Positions 7,767 to 15,220 of a DNA stretch of 64,000 nt are shown one piece after another. A program made the translations under genes and the position numbers. This DNA is from Streptomyces sp. P9-A4 (GTDB lineage: Bacteria > Actinomycetota > Actinomycetes > Streptomycetales > Streptomycetaceae), in the NCBI RefSeq assembly GCF_036634195.1, contig NZ_JAZIFY010000001.1, positions 4,226,501-4,290,500 of the forward strand, in the 5' to 3' direction. A model generated the notes under the pieces. That model was not told the origin of the DNA. It ran no database searches and saw only the letters and a list, made by a program, of their open reading frames with translations. The first letter of the stretch is position 1, and each line of letters opens with the position of its first letter.

Positions 7767-9572
7767 ATGTGCAGGATTCTCGGCTCCTTCGCCGCGGGGG
7801 CGGACCGCCCCGAGCCGGCCCAACTCGCGGCGGTCTCCGCCCGCCAGCGCCACGGCGGACCCGACGAGCACCATCTGCTCAGCGGGCCCGGCTGGTCCCT
7901 GGGCTGCGACCGGCTCGCCGTGACCGACCCCTGCGGCGGACAGCAGCCCTACCGGCTGCCCCACCTCCCCGGCATCCTCGCCGTGCTCAACGGCGAGATC
8001 TACAACCACGCCGAACTACGCAGGACCCTCGCCGCGCGCGGCCACCGGTTCCCCGACCGCTGCGACGGCACCGTGCTCCCCGCGCTCTACGCCGAGTACG
8101 GGCCCGCCTTCGCCGAGCACCTCGACGGCATGTTCGCCGTCGCCGTCCTCGACCTGCGCCCCGGCAGCGCCCAACTCGTCCTCGCCGTCGACGACATGGG
8201 CATGAAGCCGGTCCATCTGCACCACGACCCCTACGACGGCTCCACCCGCTTCGCCTCCGAGATCCCCGCCCTCCTCGCCTTCGAAGGGGTACGGATCTCC
8301 CCGCGCGAGGACTCCCTCGACACCGTCCTCGCCACCCGCACCTCCTTCTCCACGCACACCGCGCTCGACGGCGTCAGCGTCCTGCCGCCCGGCGGCACCG
8401 CCCTCGTACGGCCGGGCGCCGCCCCCGTCGTACGCCGCCGGGGCGCCCACCGGGCCACCCCCGTCGGCGACACCCAGGACGTGCTGCGCCACGAGGTGCG
8501 CCGGCTCGCCCAGGCCGAGGTGCCCGTCTGCGCCATCACCAGCGGCGGCCTCGACTCCGGCCTCGTCACCGCGCTCGCCGCCGAACACGCCCGCGAGACC
8601 GACGCGCCGCCGCTGCACACCTTCCACCTCACCTACCGGGGCCGCTGGCCCGAGTCCGAGGCCGCGTACGCCCGTTCCGTCGCCCGCCGCACCCGGACCG
8701 TGCACCACGAGGTCGCCGTCGACCCCGACGAACTCGGCTCCCTCCTCACCCGCACCGTCCGCCACCTCGGCCAGCCCAACGCCGACCCCATCACCCTCTC
8801 CACCTACGCCCTCTTCCGCGCCGTCCGCGAGAACGGCTTCACCGTCGCCCTCACCGGCGACGGCGCCGACGAACTCTTCGGCGGCTACGACCGGATGCGC
8901 GACGCGCTCGCCGCCCCCGCCGGGGCCGACTGGGCCGGCGCCTACGCCGACGCCCTGTCCGCCGCGCCCCGGATGCTCCGCGAGCACCTCTACACCGCCA
9001 ACTACCGGGCGCACATCGCCGACCAGGGCTCCGCCGCCGACCGCATCGAGCAGGAACTCCGCTCGGCCGAGGCCGTCGGCGAGGACCGGCTCACCGCGAT
9101 GACCGCGTTCGAGACCCGCTGGCGGCTCCCCGCGTACCACCTGCGGCGCGTGGACCACCTCTCGATGGCCTGGGCCGTCGAGGCGCGCATGCCGTTCTGC
9201 CAGCCGTCGGTCGTGACACACGCCCGCGCGCTGCCGACGGCCGCCCGTACGGGCAAGCGCGCGCTGTACGAGGCCGGGGCGGAGCTCCTGCCCTCGGCGG
9301 TCCTGCGCCGGCCCAAGCAGCCCTTCACGCTGCCCGTCCCGGCCATGCTCGCGCCCGGCAGCCCGCTGCTCGAGACCGTCCGCGAACTGCTCTCCCCGGC
9401 CCGTCTCGTCCTCGGCGGGAAGGTCCGCGCCGACCGGGTGCAGAAACTCCTCGCCCGCCAGCTCGAACGCCCCTCGCGCCACGACGCCCAGGCCCTGTGG
9501 GCCCTCGCCGTCCACGAACTGTGGACGGAGGTCGTCCAGGGCATGAGGATCCCGGTCGGCTGTGCGGCCTGA
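7767..9572 (+). CDS. Asparagine synthetase-like (glutamine-hydrolysing) amidotransferase
   Basis: A 601-residue protein. The ATG is followed directly by Cys2, the nucleophile of class II glutamine amidotransferases; GGAGG lies upstream. The N-terminal domain has RHGGPDEH and LNGEIYNHAEL. The C-terminal synthetase domain has the PP-loop SGGLDSG (259-265) and GDGADELFGGYDR, so both half-reactions look intact. AsnB homologues outside primary metabolism amidate or cyclise carboxylates in specialised metabolites. Its stop overlaps the next gene's start by 11 bases, so it is coupled to the PrpF-like isomerase. The neighbourhood suggests a biosynthetic rather than housekeeping role. Confidence 0.85.
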   Translation: MCRILGSFAAGADRPEPAQLAAVSARQRHGGPDEHHLLSGPGWSLGCDRLAVTDPCGGQQPYRLPHLPGILAVLNGEIYNHAELRRTLAARGHRFPDRCDGTVLPALYAEYGPAFAEHLDGMFAVAVLDLRPGSAQLVLAVDDMGMKPVHLHHDPYDGSTRFASEIPALLAFEGVRISPREDSLDTVLATRTSFSTHTALDGVSVLPPGGTALVRPGAAPVVRRRGAHRATPVGDTQDVLRHEVRRLAQAEVPVCAITSGGLDSGLVTALAAEHARETDAPPLHTFHLTYRGRWPESEAAYARSVARRTRTVHHEVAVDPDELGSLLTRTVRHLGQPNADPITLSTYALFRAVRENGFTVALTGDGADELFGGYDRMRDALAAPAGADWAGAYADALSAAPRMLREHLYTANYRAHIADQGSAADRIEQELRSAEAVGEDRLTAMTAFETRWRLPAYHLRRVDHLSMAWAVEARMPFCQPSVVTHARALPTAARTGKRALYEAGAELLPSAVLRRPKQPFTLPVPAMLAPGSPLLETVRELLSPARLVLGGKVRADRVQKLLARQLERPSRHDAQALWALAVHELWTEVVQGMRIPVGCAA

Positions 9573-10608
9573 CCCGCCGGGGCCCGGGGGTGCGGTCGTC
9601 CCCGTCACCGTCGTCCGCGCCGACGACGCCCCCGGCCCCACCCTCGTCGTACGCCTCGACCGGCTCCCGGCCGGGGCGCTGGCCCTGGCCGAGGAACTGG
9701 CGCAACTGCGCCGGGCCCTCGCCCGTACGCCGTACGCCGGACTCAACAAGATCGCGCTGTACGGGAGTTCGGCGCGGCCCGGCGTCGACCTCGACCACCG
9801 CTTCGTCCAGGCGCTCCCCGGCGGCGGCTTCGACTTCCGGGCCGGCTGCGGACACTCCCTCCTCGCCTGCGTGGTCGCGACCGCCCGCCGGGGCCCGGTC
9901 ACGGTCCACGCGGTCACCACCGGCGACACGGTGCTGTGCGAACCCGAGCCCGACGCGGGCGGCCCCCTCGGCGCCGAGCCCGAAGCGGACGACCCGCACG
10001 GGACCGCCCCGTACAGCGGCGCACCGTTGCACGGGACCGCCCCGTACCGCGGCGCACCGCACGCGCGCGCGTCCTCGCGGCCCCGGCCCGTCGCGTACAC
10101 CCTCGGCTTCCTCACCCCGCCGACCGCCCCCGGCGCCCTCCCCACCGGCCGGCCCGTCGACCTCCTCGGCGGCATCCCCGCCTCCCTCGTGCGGTACGGC
10201 AACCCGTACGTCTTCGTCGACACCCGCCATCTCGGGGCCCTGAGCGACGACCGTCTCCGCGACCGGCTGCTCCTCCTCCGTGCCGAGGCCGCCCGCCTCC
10301 TCGGCCACCCGCCCCACTCCGCCCTCCCCAAGATCGCCGCCTTCACCGCAGGACCCGACGGGCGGCTCTCCGTCCGCGCCCTCACCGTCGGCGGCTGGCA
10401 CCCCCGGCTCGCCCTCACCGGGGCCGCCGCCCTCGCCGCCGCCGGCGCGCTCGACGGCACCGTCGTGCCGCCCGTCCACGGCGAGGTCCGCACCCCCGGC
10501 GGCCCGGTCACCGTCTCCACCGCGCCCGACCGCGTCCGCGTCCACCACAAGCGCGCCCGTGTCCTGGAAAGGCTCGACGTGCCGTGGCGTATCCACGCAA
10601 CGGCGTGA
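9562..10608 (+). CDS. PrpF-like isomerase (diaminopimelate-epimerase fold)
   Basis: A 348-residue protein starting with a GTG inside the asnB-like gene. The segment NKIALYGSSARPGVDLDHRF resembles the S-K-x-x-x-x-x-S-S-R-P motif of PrpF (2-methylaconitate isomerase), and AGCGHSLLA occupies the place of the family's NCGN catalytic loop, keeping the Cys. A second domain carries GGIPASLVRYGNPYVFVDTRHLG, again PrpF-like. A Pro/His/Ala-rich linker of about 35 residues sits near residue 155. PrpF proteins move double bonds in unsaturated di- and tricarboxylates. A similar isomerisation of a carboxylate later amidated by the upstream enzyme is possible. Family call fairly sure, reaction unknown. Confidence 0.65.
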   Translation: MRPDPPGPGGAVVPVTVVRADDAPGPTLVVRLDRLPAGALALAEELAQLRRALARTPYAGLNKIALYGSSARPGVDLDHRFVQALPGGGFDFRAGCGHSLLACVVATARRGPVTVHAVTTGDTVLCEPEPDAGGPLGAEPEADDPHGTAPYSGAPLHGTAPYRGAPHARASSRPRPVAYTLGFLTPPTAPGALPTGRPVDLLGGIPASLVRYGNPYVFVDTRHLGALSDDRLRDRLLLLRAEAARLLGHPPHSALPKIAAFTAGPDGRLSVRALTVGGWHPRLALTGAAALAAAGALDGTVVPPVHGEVRTPGGPVTVSTAPDRVRVHHKRARVLERLDVPWRIHATA

Positions 10609-10699
10609 ACGCGCACCCCTCTCACCAGGCCCGCGGTCCGTTTCCTCTGCCACGCTGAAATGGACCGGCCATCGGTATCCGTGGGGAGAGCAGACACAC

Positions 10700-11446
10700 A
10701 TGAAATTCGAGAATCTGCGTGTCGTCGTGACCGGGGCGTCCCGCTATTTCGGTCGCGCGCTCGCCGTCGGATTCGCCCATCTCGGCGCCGAGGTGTACGT
10801 GTCGGCGCGGACCGTCGAGGCCGCCGAACGCACCCGTACCGAGGTCATGGGATCGGCCCGTGACCGTATCCACGCCTTCGGCTGCGACCTCAGCAGGCCC
10901 GCCGAGATCCGGGAGTTCGCCGCCCGCGTCGGTGAACACACCGACCGCGTCGACCTGTTGGTCAACAACGGCGCCCGCTGGCTCGACGGCATGGACCTGG
11001 AGGCGGCCAGCGACGCCGAGATCGTGGAGACGATCGAGTCGACGGCCGGCGGCACCGTCCTCATGGTGAAGCACTTCCTGCCGCTGCTGCGCGGCTCGCT
11101 GCGGCCCGACATCGTGAACATGGTCGCCGTCCGCGACGCCGAGGGCGCCTCCGCGGCGACCGCGGGCGTCGCCCACGAGGCCTTCTGGGCGGCGAAGAGC
11201 GCCCAGGCCGGATTCGCCGACATCCTGTCGCGCCGGCTCCGGCCCTCCGGGGTCCGGGTGTTCTCCCTCTTCCCGCCCGACTTCTCGACCTCCGACCCGC
11301 GCTTCGCGGAATGGGACGGCTCGAATCCGGACGGAATAGCACCCGACGAGAAACTGACGACGCAGGCCCTTTTCGAATGCATCGTCTACGCCGTCGAGCA
11401 GCCGCGCGACTGCTTCATCCGCTCGTTCCACTTCGAGCCCCGCTGA
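10700..11446 (+). CDS. Short-chain dehydrogenase-like protein lacking the catalytic Tyr
   Basis: A 248-residue Rossmann protein. The nucleotide loop is TGASRYFGRALA (one glycine of TGxxxGxG replaced by Tyr-Phe-Gly spacing), and NNGA is present. The usual Ser-Tyr-x3-Lys site is altered: where YxxxK is expected the sequence reads FWAAK, and the Ser region reads NMVAVRDAEG. The Lys is kept but Tyr is Phe and Ser is absent. GGGGAG precedes the ATG. It may bind NAD(P) without classical dehydrogenase chemistry. It lies between the isomerase and the MetRS-like gene on the same strand. Confidence 0.75.
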   Translation: MKFENLRVVVTGASRYFGRALAVGFAHLGAEVYVSARTVEAAERTRTEVMGSARDRIHAFGCDLSRPAEIREFAARVGEHTDRVDLLVNNGARWLDGMDLEAASDAEIVETIESTAGGTVLMVKHFLPLLRGSLRPDIVNMVAVRDAEGASAATAGVAHEAFWAAKSAQAGFADILSRRLRPSGVRVFSLFPPDFSTSDPRFAEWDGSNPDGIAPDEKLTTQALFECIVYAVEQPRDCFIRSFHFEPR

Positions 11447-11549
11447 CCGTCCCGCCCGTCCACTTCGACCCGCTGACCGCCCTGCGCCGACCGCGCTCCG
11501 CCGACCGCGACCGCTGAAGCCCACCGCACCACAGCGTCAAGGAGGTCCC

Positions 11550-13115
11550 ATGAGCACCCCCGTCTGGATCACCGCGACCCCTCCCGCCACCCACGGCGAG
11601 CTGCACATCGGCCACCTCGCGGGGCCGTACGTCGCCGCCGACGTCCTCACCCGCTATCTGCGCGCGGAGGGCGAGGCCGTCCGGTTCACCACCGGCACCG
11701 CCGACCACGCCAGCTCCGTCGAGGTCAGGGCGCTGCGCCACAACCGCAAGCCCGAGGAGGTCGCGGAGGGCTACCGTGCCGCGATCACCGCCGACTGGCT
11801 GCGGTCGGGCGTGGAATTCGACCACATCGTGCGCCCGCGCCGCGACAAGGGTTACGGACGCTGGGTGCAGGACCTCTTCGGGCGGCTCTTCGCGCAGGGC
11901 GTGATCGCCCCGCGCACCCGTCTGCTGCCGTACTGCGAGCCCTGCGACCGCTGGCTGTACGGGGCGCACGCCACCGGCACCTGCCCGCACTGCGGCGCGG
12001 TCAGCGACGGCGGGATGTGCCACGAGTGCGCCCGCCCCAACGACGGCGGCGACCTGATCGGGGCGCGCTGCGCGCTCTGCGACACCCCGGCGGTGGCCCG
12101 CCGCTGCCGCCGGCTCTACGTCCCCCTGGAGCCCTTCCGGGAGACGCTGGCCGACTACTGGGCGACGGCGGGCCTGCCGCCGCGCCTCGCGGCCCTGTGC
12201 GAGTCGCTCGTCGAGGACGGCCTGCCGGACATCGCGGTCGGCCACCCCGCCGAGTGGGGTCTTCCGGTGCCGGTCGAGGGCTTCCCCGACCACCGGATCG
12301 ACGGCTGCTTCGAGGCGGCGGCGATGCACCTCTTCGGCTACGACGTGACGGGGCCGCTGCCCCGCCGCGCCATCCACTTCTGCGGCTTCGGGCACGCCTT
12401 CTGCCACGCGGTGCTGCTGCCGGTGCTGCTGCTCGCGCAGGACATCAAGCTGCCGCAGGACTTCAACGTCAACGAGTCGTACGTCATCGAGGAGGGCGTC
12501 CAGGAGGGCAACGTCTGGGCGCTGGACCTGCTCACCGAGTACGGCTCCGACACCCTGCGCCGCCATGTCCTCCAGGCCCGCCCGCTGGGCCGCCGGACGG
12601 TCTTCCACCGGGAGCGGCTCGCGACCGCCCGGCGCGAGCTGGACGAGAACTGGAACAGCTGGCTGTCCCGGCTGTTCGCCGCCGTACGGGAGGAGTGCGG
12701 CGGGCTCGCCCCGCAGGCGCTGCCCGGCGGCACCGGCTGGGAGATCCTGGAGCGGCGGCTGCACCGGGGCGTGGACGATCTGCGCGAGGCCTACGGCCCC
12801 GACGCCTTCGATCCGCGCCGCGCGGTGGCCGTCCTCGACGAGATGGTCCGCTCGGCGGCCGACTTCGGTCATGTCAACGCCCACGAGCGGTGCCGGCCCA
12901 GCACCTCCTGCCGTCATCTCCCGGCGCTGGCCGCGCAGTTGGCGGTGGCCTCGGCGCTGTCGGCGTGGGCGCGGCCGGTGATGCCGGAGGGCGCGGACCG
13001 GCTCGCGGCGGCGCTCCAGGCGGCGCCGGGGCGGGCGGTCGACTGGCACGCGCTGACGGCGCCGCTGCCGGGGACACGGCTCGCACCGCCGTCGGGCCCG
13101 GTCTTCGGCTTCTGA
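11550..13115 (+). CDS. Methionyl-tRNA synthetase-like protein without KMSKS
   Basis: A 521-residue class I synthetase paralogue with a perfect AAGGAGGT before the ATG. HIGH is intact (residues 19-22, in GELHIGHLAG), so ATP and amino-acid binding are likely. The Zn-knuckle insertion of MetRS is present with four CxxC pairs (Cys 129/132, 145/148, 157/160, 174/177). The KMSKS loop is replaced by NESYVIEEG (308-316), and no tRNA-anticodon domain like that of a full MetRS is obvious, though the C-terminal helical part remains. Such paralogues activate an amino acid and pass it to a small amine (MshC, hydrazine synthetases). A role as an aminoacyl ligase in this cluster is inferred. Confidence 0.85.
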   Translation: MSTPVWITATPPATHGELHIGHLAGPYVAADVLTRYLRAEGEAVRFTTGTADHASSVEVRALRHNRKPEEVAEGYRAAITADWLRSGVEFDHIVRPRRDKGYGRWVQDLFGRLFAQGVIAPRTRLLPYCEPCDRWLYGAHATGTCPHCGAVSDGGMCHECARPNDGGDLIGARCALCDTPAVARRCRRLYVPLEPFRETLADYWATAGLPPRLAALCESLVEDGLPDIAVGHPAEWGLPVPVEGFPDHRIDGCFEAAAMHLFGYDVTGPLPRRAIHFCGFGHAFCHAVLLPVLLLAQDIKLPQDFNVNESYVIEEGVQEGNVWALDLLTEYGSDTLRRHVLQARPLGRRTVFHRERLATARRELDENWNSWLSRLFAAVREECGGLAPQALPGGTGWEILERRLHRGVDDLREAYGPDAFDPRRAVAVLDEMVRSAADFGHVNAHERCRPSTSCRHLPALAAQLAVASALSAWARPVMPEGADRLAAALQAAPGRAVDWHALTAPLPGTRLAPPSGPVFGF

Positions 13116-13239
13116 CGGCTCGCTCCGGCTCTCCACTACTAAGCAACTAAGTACATCCGTACGGCAGTGTCTCCGTACAGCAGCATCTCCGTACAGCAGT
13201 GTCCGACTCCCTCCCTGTCGCGTGACCGTGCGCGCGCGA

Positions 13240-13300
13240 GCGACGCGCAGGGACACGTGGCCCCCACTCCTCAGGAGCCCCACGTGTCCCTGCGCGTCGC
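13240..13300 (+). promoter_or_regulatory. Perfect 21-bp hairpin enclosing RBS and start codon of the glycosyltransferase gene
   Basis: Bases 13240-13260 are the exact reverse complement of 13280-13300, with a 19-base loop. The GTG start (13284-13286) lies in the 3' arm and the AGGAG ribosome binding site lies in the loop, where CTCC (13267-13270) can pair with GGAG (13274-13277). In RNA this would hide both signals, so translation should need a helper, a riboregulator or an alternative start. The 3' arm also encodes the first residues of the enzyme. Confidence 0.8.
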
Positions 13301-14606
13301 CATGCTCAGCGTCCACACCTCCCCGCTCCACCAGCCCGGGACGGGGGACGCCGGCGGGATGAACGTCTACATGGTCGAGCTCTCCCGCGCCCTGGCCGAA
13401 CAGGGCGTGGAAGTCGACCTGTTCACCCGCTGCCGGGGCGAGGGCGCGCCCCCGCTCGTCGAACTCGCCCCCGGCGTACGGGTCCGGCATCTGCACGCGG
13501 GGCCGCGCGAGGCGCTGCCCAAGGAGGCCATGCCCGACCTGGTGGTGCCGTTCTCGCTCGCCCTGCTCAAGGAGGAGCGGCGCTACGACCTGGTCCACTC
13601 GCACTACTGGCTCTCCGGGCAGGCGGGCAGGATCGCCTCGGTCGGCTGGCGCATCCCGCTGGTGCACACCGCCCACACCCTGGCCCGGGTGAAGAACGGT
13701 TCCCTCGCCGCCGGTGACACCCCCGAGCCGGAGCTACGGGTCAGGGGCGAGCACCAGGTGGTGTCCGCCGCCGACCGGCTGATCGCCAACACGGCCGACG
13801 AGGCGGAGGCGCTGCGCACCCTGTACGGGGCGGAAGGGCCGCGAACCGAGGTCGTCCGCCCCGGGGTCGACCTGCGGACCTTTCATCCAGCGGACGGCAG
13901 GGCCGCCGCGCGGGCCCGGCTCGGGCTGCCCGCCGGGGCGTTCGTGCCGCTCTACGCCGGCCGCATACAGCCCCTCAAGGGCCCGGACGTGCTCGTACGG
14001 GCGATCGCCGAACTGCTGAGGGAGGCGCCGGAGTTGCGCCACCGGCTGCTGGTGCCGGTGGTCGGCGGCCACTCGGGCGCGACCCGTGAGGGGACGGCCT
14101 GGCAGCTCGCCGCGGAGCTGGGGGTGACCGATGTGCTGCGGTCCTTCCCTCCCGTACGGCAGGAGTTGCTGGCCGACTGGTACCGGGCGGCGGACGTCCT
14201 GGTGGTGCCCTCGCGCAGCGAGTCGTTCGGGCTGGTGGCGCTGGAGGCGCAGGCCTGCGGGACGCCGGTGCTCGCGGCGGCGGTGGGCGGGCTGCCCACG
14301 GCGGTGTGGGACGGGGTGACGGGGATGCTGGTGCGCGGTCACGACCCGGTGGAGTACGCGCGGCGGCTGCGGTGGCTCGCGGAGCACCCGGAGGTGGTGG
14401 GGACGATGGGGGAGGCGGCGGTCCGTCATGCGCGCGGGATGAGCTGGCGCGCTTCCGCCGCGCGGACGGTCGAGGTGTACCGGGGGGCGCTCGCGGAGAC
14501 GCGCCGGCCGGCCGTGCTCGGGGTGGTGGGGCAGGGGCGGCGGCACGCCCCTGCCCCGACGGCCCCTCTCTCCTGGAGGAACGAGAAGGCCGTAGCACAA
14601 GTCTAG
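13284..14606 (+). CDS. MshA-like family 4 glycosyltransferase
   Basis: A 440-residue GT-B enzyme closely patterned on MshA: it begins VSLRVAMLSVHTSPL, then QPGTGDAGGMNVYMVELS, DLVHSHYWLSGQ, VHTAHTLARVKN, the donor-site VYAGRIQPLKGPDVL (here LYAGRIQPLKGPDVL) and the E-x7-E region SRSESFGLVALEAQACGTPV. MshA joins GlcNAc to inositol-1-phosphate. This is most likely a second copy with a changed acceptor, since it sits in a special cluster with a PIG-L deacetylase. The GTG at 13284 has AGGAG six bases upstream; an in-frame GTG at 13167 is possible and would place the hairpin inside the coding region. Confidence 0.85.
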   Translation: MSLRVAMLSVHTSPLHQPGTGDAGGMNVYMVELSRALAEQGVEVDLFTRCRGEGAPPLVELAPGVRVRHLHAGPREALPKEAMPDLVVPFSLALLKEERRYDLVHSHYWLSGQAGRIASVGWRIPLVHTAHTLARVKNGSLAAGDTPEPELRVRGEHQVVSAADRLIANTADEAEALRTLYGAEGPRTEVVRPGVDLRTFHPADGRAAARARLGLPAGAFVPLYAGRIQPLKGPDVLVRAIAELLREAPELRHRLLVPVVGGHSGATREGTAWQLAAELGVTDVLRSFPPVRQELLADWYRAADVLVVPSRSESFGLVALEAQACGTPVLAAAVGGLPTAVWDGVTGMLVRGHDPVEYARRLRWLAEHPEVVGTMGEAAVRHARGMSWRASAARTVEVYRGALAETRRPAVLGVVGQGRRHAPAPTAPLSWRNEKAVAQV

Positions 14607-14613
14607 CATCTCT

Positions 14614-14628
14614 TTTGGTTCGACCAAA
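14614..14628. promoter_or_regulatory. Inverted repeat downstream of the glycosyltransferase
   Basis: TTTGGT (14614-14619), TCG, ACCAAA (14623-14628). It may be an operator for the peptide gene or a weak terminator. No firm assignment. Confidence 0.25.
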
Positions 14629-14823
14629 GATATGGGACGCTCCGGATCCTTCAATTCCGTTGTACGGATGGCGCATTGACGCATCCGCGCCATGGCGGGT
14701 CCACGCAGAGACAATCCCTGGATTCGATTACGGGGCCGGGACAGAATGGAGATGTCTTCAGGGAACGCCCGGCGGCACGGGCCCCCGGAGGACCGAATTC
14801 ACATTCCACTTCCTGGAGGAATC

Positions 14824-15072
14824 ATGTCTGCTGAGCGTGCCACGGGGATGCGTAAGATCGTCCGTCAGTTCGCGGTCGCCGCGGCTGCCTGTCTCTCCGT
14901 CGCGGGCGGTGCGGCGCTCGTGACGGCCCCGGAAACCGCGTCGGCCGCTTCCCAGCATGTGGTGGCCGAAGGAACGGACGGCACCGCGACCGTGACCCCC
15001 ACCCCCACGCCTTCCCCGTCCAGCGGGAACGAGTGGGACCGTGTCTCCCCGGCGCCGATTCCTGCCAATTGA
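14824..15072 (+). CDS. Small secreted peptide precursor, 82 aa
   Basis: A strong GGAGGA precedes the ATG. The N-terminus is basic (RATGMRKIVRQ), then a hydrophobic core (FAVAAAACLSVAGGAALV) and a signal peptidase site after TASA. The mature part would be about 40 residues: a charged start (HVVAEGTDG), a Thr-Pro stretch and the tail GNEWDRVSPAPIPAN. It lies between the biosynthetic genes and two LuxR-type regulators and is convergent with the first. No homologue with known function is recognised. It could be an extracellular signal sensed by the regulators or a peptide product or substrate of the cluster. Both are inference. Confidence 0.7.
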   Translation: MSAERATGMRKIVRQFAVAAAACLSVAGGAALVTAPETASAASQHVVAEGTDGTATVTPTPTPSPSSGNEWDRVSPAPIPAN

Positions 15073-15084
15073 GCGCCGTCGGGT

Positions 15085-15129
15085 AAAAGGCTCCGCGGAC
15101 GCCCTTTCGGGGCAGCCGCGGAGCCTTTT
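15085..15129. terminator. Bidirectional terminator between peptide gene and regulator
   Basis: A perfect 14-base stem, AAAAGGCTCCGCGG (15085-15098) and CCGCGGAGCCTTTT (15116-15129), with a T-rich run beyond it. The A/T flanks make it work in both directions, so the convergent genes are insulated. Confidence 0.85.
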
Positions 15130-15220
15130 GTCTTCTCTTTCCGTCCCCGAAGCAATTCACCGCCGGCCGTGGGGTGTTGGCGTCGCGGGCCATTGGTCCA
15201 TTGGGTCATCGGGATGTCGG

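Noticed and set aside
8016..10697. Open frame of 893 codons on the minus strand
   Set aside because: It is antisense to the asparagine-synthetase-like and PrpF-like genes, whose motifs are clear. Long open frames on the opposite strand are expected in very GC-rich DNA, and its translation is low-complexity Gly/Ala/Arg/Val.
11550..13115. Housekeeping methionyl-tRNA synthetase
   Set aside because: KMSKS is replaced and the context is a specialised cluster.
11550..13115. Hydrazine synthetase
   Set aside because: Those enzymes fuse a cupin domain to the MetRS-like domain and sit beside an N-hydroxylase; neither is here.
11415..13676. Open frame of 753 codons on the minus strand
   Set aside because: Antisense shadow of the MetRS-like and glycosyltransferase genes; no domain pattern.
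14614..14628. DasR operator
   Set aside because: TGGT-TCG-ACCA has a three-base centre; DasR sites have the four-base CTAG-type centre.
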